From an uncultured Collinsella sp. (lineage in GTDB: Bacteria > Actinomycetota > Coriobacteriia > Coriobacteriales > Coriobacteriaceae): 8,555 nucleotides of DNA. The translations under genes and the position numbers were made by a program. Shown here one piece after another: positions 5,531 through 8,555 of this stretch (the first letter of the stretch is position 1; each line of letters begins with the position of its first letter). The notes below the pieces were generated by a model, which did no database searches, was not told the origin of the DNA, and was given only the letters and a program-made list of their open reading frames with translations. Where the stretch lies: assembly GCA_900764955.1 (NCBI GenBank), contig CAAFPY010000045.1, positions 1 through 8,555 on the forward strand. The letters run 5' to 3'.

Positions 5531-7939
5531 CTATTTCGTCTTGCCGGTAATGAGCGTCTTAAGACCCAGGCCGATCAGGCCCAGGCCCATGCGCACACGA
5601 CCGGGGCGATGGCGCTCGATGGCCTTGGTCTTGCCGGCGGGCTTATCGCGACGGGCGCTCGTCTCGGGTGCGGGCTTGGTGACCTGCGGCTCGGGCTGAG
5701 GTACAGGTGCGGGCTCGGGCTCAATGACGGTCGCCTGGACCTTCTGAACCTCGGGCGTGGCCGGCTGCGGCTCAGGAGAAGGGGCGGGCTTTGCCTCAAT
5801 GACGGGCTCGGGCGCGGCCTCGGCGTTGCGGTAGGCACGCTCCAGCAGGGCTTCCTGCGAGTTGAAGGGTTTCTCACCCCCTGTACGCTCCACGGGAACC
5901 CAGGTGCCGTCACTTGTCAGGCTGCGGGCTTTCACGTTGTCGCGCAGCTGCATACCCATGTACTCGTGCACCAGGGCGCGGCAGGTGGGGTCGAGCACGG
6001 GGAAGGCGATCTCCACGCGGTGCTCGGTGTTGCGCGTCATCATGTCGGCCGAGCTCAGGTAAATCATGTCCGAGTCCACGCCGAAAGCGTAAACACGGGC
6101 ATGCTCCAAAAAGCGTCCGACGATAGAACGGACATGCACGTTCTCGGTCTTGCCAGGAACTCCCGGCTTGAGGCACGAGATGCCGCGGATGATCATGTCC
6201 ACGCGGACTCCTGCGCACGATGCCTCGGCGATCTTGTCGATGACCTCGCGGTCGGTGAGCGAGTTGAGCTTAAAGAACACGCGGGCGGGCTCGCCAGCGA
6301 GGGCGCGCTGGATCTCGCGGTCCAGGCCGCGCATGATGAGCGGCTTGAGACCGACCGGCGCCACGCCCAGGAAGCGGTAATCGCCGCGCAGATTGCCCAG
6401 CGACAGGTTGCGGAAGAACAGGTTGGCGTCCTCGCCGATACCGGGGTGGGCGGTCATGAGCATAAAGTCGCTGTAGAGTTTGGCCGTCTTCTCGTTAAAG
6501 TTGCCGGTGCCCAGCAGCGTTAGGCGCGTTAGCGCCATGCCCTCGCGATAGGTGAGCTGGCAGATCTTGGAGTGGCACTTAAAGCCCTCGGAGCCGTAGA
6601 TGACGGTGCAGCCGGCCTCTTCCAGGCGCTCGGCCCACTCGATGTTGTTCTGCTCGTCAAAGCGCGCGCGGAGCTCCATGAGCACCGTGACCTCTTTGCC
6701 GTTCTCGGCGGCATCGATCAGCGACTCGCACAGGCGGCTCTGCTTGGCCACGCGGTAGAGCGTGATGCGCAGCGAGATGCACTCGGGGTCGTAGGCTGCT
6801 TCGTGCACCAGGTCCAAGAACGGATTCATGGCCTCGTAAGGGTAAAAGAGCAGCTTGTCGTGCTGCAGCACCTGCTCGCGGATGGAACGGGACATGTCGA
6901 TGGTGGGGTTGGGCTGCGGCTTAAACGGCGTAAAGAGCAGCTCGTTGCGTAGATGCTCGGGAATCTTGCCCTCAATGCCGAAGACGTAGCCCAGGTCGAG
7001 CGGGATATCGCAGGTAAAGACCGAGCGGCGAGAAAGCTCGAGCGCCTTGCGGATGGTCTTGAGCGTCGCCTTCTCGAGCGACCCCGAGACCGCGAGCACC
7101 ACCGGCTGCAGGCGCAAGCGTTTCTTGAGGATGCGCTTCATGTGCTGACGGTAATCCTCTTCCTCCTCGACGCCCTCGCCGTCCGGGTCGATGTCGGCGT
7201 TGCGGGTGACGCGGATGAGCGCGCGGTCGAGCGGCTTATAGGAGCCAAAGCAGCTGTTCAGGCAGGCGAGGATGACGTCCTCGAGCAAGATGTAGGAGTA
7301 GGTGCCGGTGGGCGAGGGGATCTCGACCACGCGGTTCATCGAGGTGGGAATCTCGATAAGGCCCAGCAGACTCTCCTCGTCGGTGACGCCGTCCAGGCCG
7401 CAGGCCAGGTAGAGTGCGCCGTTGCGCAGGTTGGGGAAGGGGTGGCGCGGGTCAATCACCAGCGGTGAGATGACCGGCGACACGTAGGCCTGGAAGTAAC
7501 GGGTTACAAAGGTGCGCTCCTCGGGCGTAAGCGAATCGATGCGGGCGCGGTGAACGCCCAGGGTGTCGAGCTTGCCCTCGATGCTCTTAAAGATGGACTC
7601 CCATCGGGTAAGGAGCCCGGGCATTTCGGCCATGACAGCATCGACCTGTTCGGAGGCGGTCATATTGCTCTTGTTGTCGACAGGCTGTTTTTTGAGCTCT
7701 GCCAGATCGGACAGGCCGCCCACGCGCACCATGAGAAACTCATCGAGGTTAGACTCGAAAATCGACACGAACTTTAGCCGCTCGAACAGCGGAACGGTCT
7801 CGTGGAAGGCTTCGTCAAGCACACGGTTGTCAAAGCGCAGCCAGCTGAGCTCTCGGTTCTGCGTGTACGAGAAGTCGCGCGGCGGCTTACGCAGCTTTGC
7901 AGCGGCTTGCATTTTTTCGATTTTGCTCGGCATATGCAT
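5531..7939 (-). CDS. ppk1: Polyphosphate kinase 1 with an extended Pro/Glu-rich C-terminal tail
   Basis: Ppk1 reversibly transfers the terminal phosphate of ATP to inorganic polyphosphate. This copy is 802 residues, longer than the usual 690-720. The core shows the N-terminal QNRELSWLRFDNRVLDEA (27-44), the catalytic autophosphorylated His456 in GFKCHSK and the second His613 in RFLEHARVYAF, plus LGTGNFNEKTAKLYSDF (476-492), all as expected of an active enzyme. From about residue 709 a Pro/Glu/Ala-rich linker leads to a basic patch (RRDKPAGKTK, then RHRPGRVR) and ends in a glycine-rich hydrophobic stretch, MGLGLIGLGLKTLITG. I start at the ATG at 7939; an ATG two codons later (7933) is equally possible, and a GTG at 7978 would add 13 residues translated through a 6-bp hairpin (7951-7956 with 7960-7965). 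Ribosome-binding signals are weak. The gene is divergent from arcA. Confidence 0.95.
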   Translation of the reverse strand: MHMPSKIEKMQAAAKLRKPPRDFSYTQNRELSWLRFDNRVLDEAFHETVPLFERLKFVSIFESNLDEFLMVRVGGLSDLAELKKQPVDNKSNMTASEQVDAVMAEMPGLLTRWESIFKSIEGKLDTLGVHRARIDSLTPEERTFVTRYFQAYVSPVISPLVIDPRHPFPNLRNGALYLACGLDGVTDEESLLGLIEIPTSMNRVVEIPSPTGTYSYILLEDVILACLNSCFGSYKPLDRALIRVTRNADIDPDGEGVEEEEDYRQHMKRILKKRLRLQPVVLAVSGSLEKATLKTIRKALELSRRSVFTCDIPLDLGYVFGIEGKIPEHLRNELLFTPFKPQPNPTIDMSRSIREQVLQHDKLLFYPYEAMNPFLDLVHEAAYDPECISLRITLYRVAKQSRLCESLIDAAENGKEVTVLMELRARFDEQNNIEWAERLEEAGCTVIYGSEGFKCHSKICQLTYREGMALTRLTLLGTGNFNEKTAKLYSDFMLMTAHPGIGEDANLFFRNLSLGNLRGDYRFLGVAPVGLKPLIMRGLDREIQRALAGEPARVFFKLNSLTDREVIDKIAEASCAGVRVDMIIRGISCLKPGVPGKTENVHVRSIVGRFLEHARVYAFGVDSDMIYLSSADMMTRNTEHRVEIAFPVLDPTCRALVHEYMGMQLRDNVKARSLTSDGTWVPVERTGGEKPFNSQEALLERAYRNAEAAPEPVIEAKPAPSPEPQPATPEVQKVQATVIEPEPAPVPQPEPQVTKPAPETSARRDKPAGKTKAIERHRPGRVRMGLGLIGLGLKTLITGKTK

Positions 7940-8399
7940 CTGTCCGTTCAGTCCCCGTGGGGGACGGTTGCCTAACACTATTCACTATTGTCTCAATTTA
8001 GTCGACCTATGGCACGGACGTATCGCGTGAACGGTATCTTTACCTACTTCTTACGCTGACAAGCCATAGAGCTGATGCCCTTCGCGTTGTGAAAAACGGT
8101 CTATATCCTCACTCAACTGGTGACTATGTGTGAATAAGAATGATAGGTAGCTGAATATCATCGAATACAGACAGAAACACGAACAAGCGTCATTTATATA
8201 CATAAAACCGTTTTAGATATGCAATTCTTAATCGAAAGATTGGAGTTGTAATTGCGAATGATTTTTAAGAAAAAAGAGCATTTACCTTAGAAAAGCTACT
8301 TTAGAACGCCGAAGTGCATTATGGGGGAATCATATTCGATATACCGTTCATCGAACTTTGTTGACCGTTCGGGGGCGAGGTGGAATTGCGGGTGATATT

Positions 8400-8409
8400 T
8401 GGATATAAC
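8400..8409 (+). promoter_or_regulatory. Candidate arcA promoter -10 region
   Basis: TGGATATAAC contains a TATAAC-like -10 hexamer (8404-8409), and a TGn extended -10 if ATATAA (8403-8408) is used instead. TGGAAT (8381-8386) lies 17 bases upstream as a poor -35. A start near 8416 would give a leader of about 75 bases containing both hairpins described below. TTGACC (8361-8366) is a better -35 but has no good -10 at normal spacing. Confidence 0.35.
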
Positions 8410-8425
8410 CAGAGCTGTCAGCAAG

Positions 8426-8474
8426 CAGCACCCGTTACGGAAGGGTGCTGAGAGATTCGGCCGAAAGGCCCGAA
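8426..8474 (+). promoter_or_regulatory. Two-hairpin leader of arcA
   Basis: The first stem is a perfect 8 bp, CAGCACCC (8426-8433) with GGGTGCTG (8443-8450), with a 9-base loop. The second is TTCGGCC (8456-8462) with GGCCCGAA (8467-8474), one bulged C, capped by GAAA, a GNRA-type tetraloop. The ribosome-binding site AGGAGG follows after a purine-rich gap. The GGCC at 8487-8490, between the ribosome-binding site and the ATG, could pair with either GGCC of the second hairpin, so an alternative fold is possible. No known riboswitch class was recognised. A role in expression control is inference. Confidence 0.5.
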
Positions 8475-8490
8475 AGAAAGGTAGGAGGCC

Positions 8491-8555
8491 ATGACGAAAG
8501 GTCTGCACGTGCCTTCCGAGATCGGCAAGCTCAGGAAGGTCTGCCTGCACCGTCC
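8491..8555 (+). CDS. arcA: Arginine deiminase, N-terminal fragment
   Basis: Only the first 22 residues are in the window: MTKGLHVPSEIGKLRKVCLH followed by RP. This matches the conserved N-terminus of arginine deiminase (x-V-x-SEIGxLxxVxLHRP), a cytoplasmic enzyme that hydrolyses arginine to citrulline and ammonia as the first step of the arginine deiminase pathway. That pathway yields ATP through ornithine transcarbamylase and carbamate kinase. The ATG at 8491 has a strong AGGAGG (8483-8488) upstream. The gene runs divergently from ppk1 and probably opens an arc operon beyond the window, which cannot be seen. The catalytic Cys and the Asp/His/Glu residues lie outside the window. Confidence 0.9.
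   Translation, partial: MTKGLHVPSEIGKLRKVCLHR

Larger units (their letters stand above)
7940..8490. other. Divergent intergenic region between ppk1 and arcA
   Basis: About 550 bases without a supported gene. Visibly AT-rich between about 8100 and 8330, unlike the GC-rich genes on both sides. It must hold the promoters of ppk1 (-) and arcA (+). Visible structure, left to right: a GTCCCC/GGGGAC hairpin at 7951-7965; a tandem CACTATT pair at 7976-7989; GAATA at 8132, 8153 and 8163; an inverted pair TTCGAT/ATCGAA at 8335-8340 and 8350-8355; CCGTTC at 8344 and 8365, 21 bases apart; and the structured arcA leader. No tRNA or rRNA was recognised, and the short frames here show no convincing coding character. 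Confidence 0.7.

Noticed and set aside
5495..6523. Long + strand open frame of 342 codons opposite ppk1
   Set aside because: It is antisense to a clear Ppk1 frame, including its low-complexity tail, and is a by-product of high-GC codon bias with no domain of its own.
8426..8490. TPP riboswitch, suggested by GGGTGCTGAGA in the arcA leader
   Set aside because: The second conserved TPP half (ACCTGAT...GGATAATGCC) is absent and the leader is too short. SAM, glycine and guanidine-I consensus elements did not fit either.

Overview
This 8.6 kb window is high-GC, densely coded bacterial chromosome. The protein set and sequence style suggest a Coriobacteriia actinobacterium, with Collinsella or a close relative the best guess. 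That placement is inference from protein style and gene content, not from a marker gene.

Layout. At the left edge, on the + strand, are the C-terminal end of UDP-galactopyranose mutase (glf) and an overlapping family 2 glycosyltransferase, the tail of a surface-glycan operon. A gene-free stretch of about 360 bp (1414-1774) follows. It holds two long hairpin elements and what looks like the last codons of a second, lost glycosyltransferase on the - strand. From 1775 to 7939 every gene is on the - strand. In transcription order they are polyphosphate kinase (ppk1), a strong intrinsic terminator, the 23S rRNA m5U methyltransferase (rlmD family), a DJ-1/PfpI protein, maf (4-bp overlap with the DJ-1 gene), another terminator, and an NylC/DmpA-type P1 peptidase. 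A 551-bp AT-richer divergent intergenic region (7940-8490) follows. It leads into the first 22 codons of arginine deiminase (arcA) on the + strand, whose leader can fold into two hairpins.

Function. The - strand genes are mostly housekeeping or stress functions: phosphate storage, rRNA modification, protein/metabolite repair and nucleotide-pool cleaning. They are probably several transcription units, because terminators separate ppk1 from rlmD and maf from the peptidase. The arcA start probably opens an arginine-fermentation operon that continues outside the window.

Most interesting signal. The two hairpin elements at 1436-1544 (+) and 1639-1762 (-) have unrelated outer arms and unrelated inner stems. 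Read in the same sense, however, they share the same internal blocks (ACAGTCCTG on the 5' side, GTGCGGAACTCG on the 3' side) at the same place in the fold. Conserved internal loops between stems that change sequence but keep pairing look like a structured RNA or 3'-UTR element family rather than an ordinary terminator or a MITE. Each copy lies in sense orientation just after the stop codon of its neighbouring gene. I do not recognise this as a named family.
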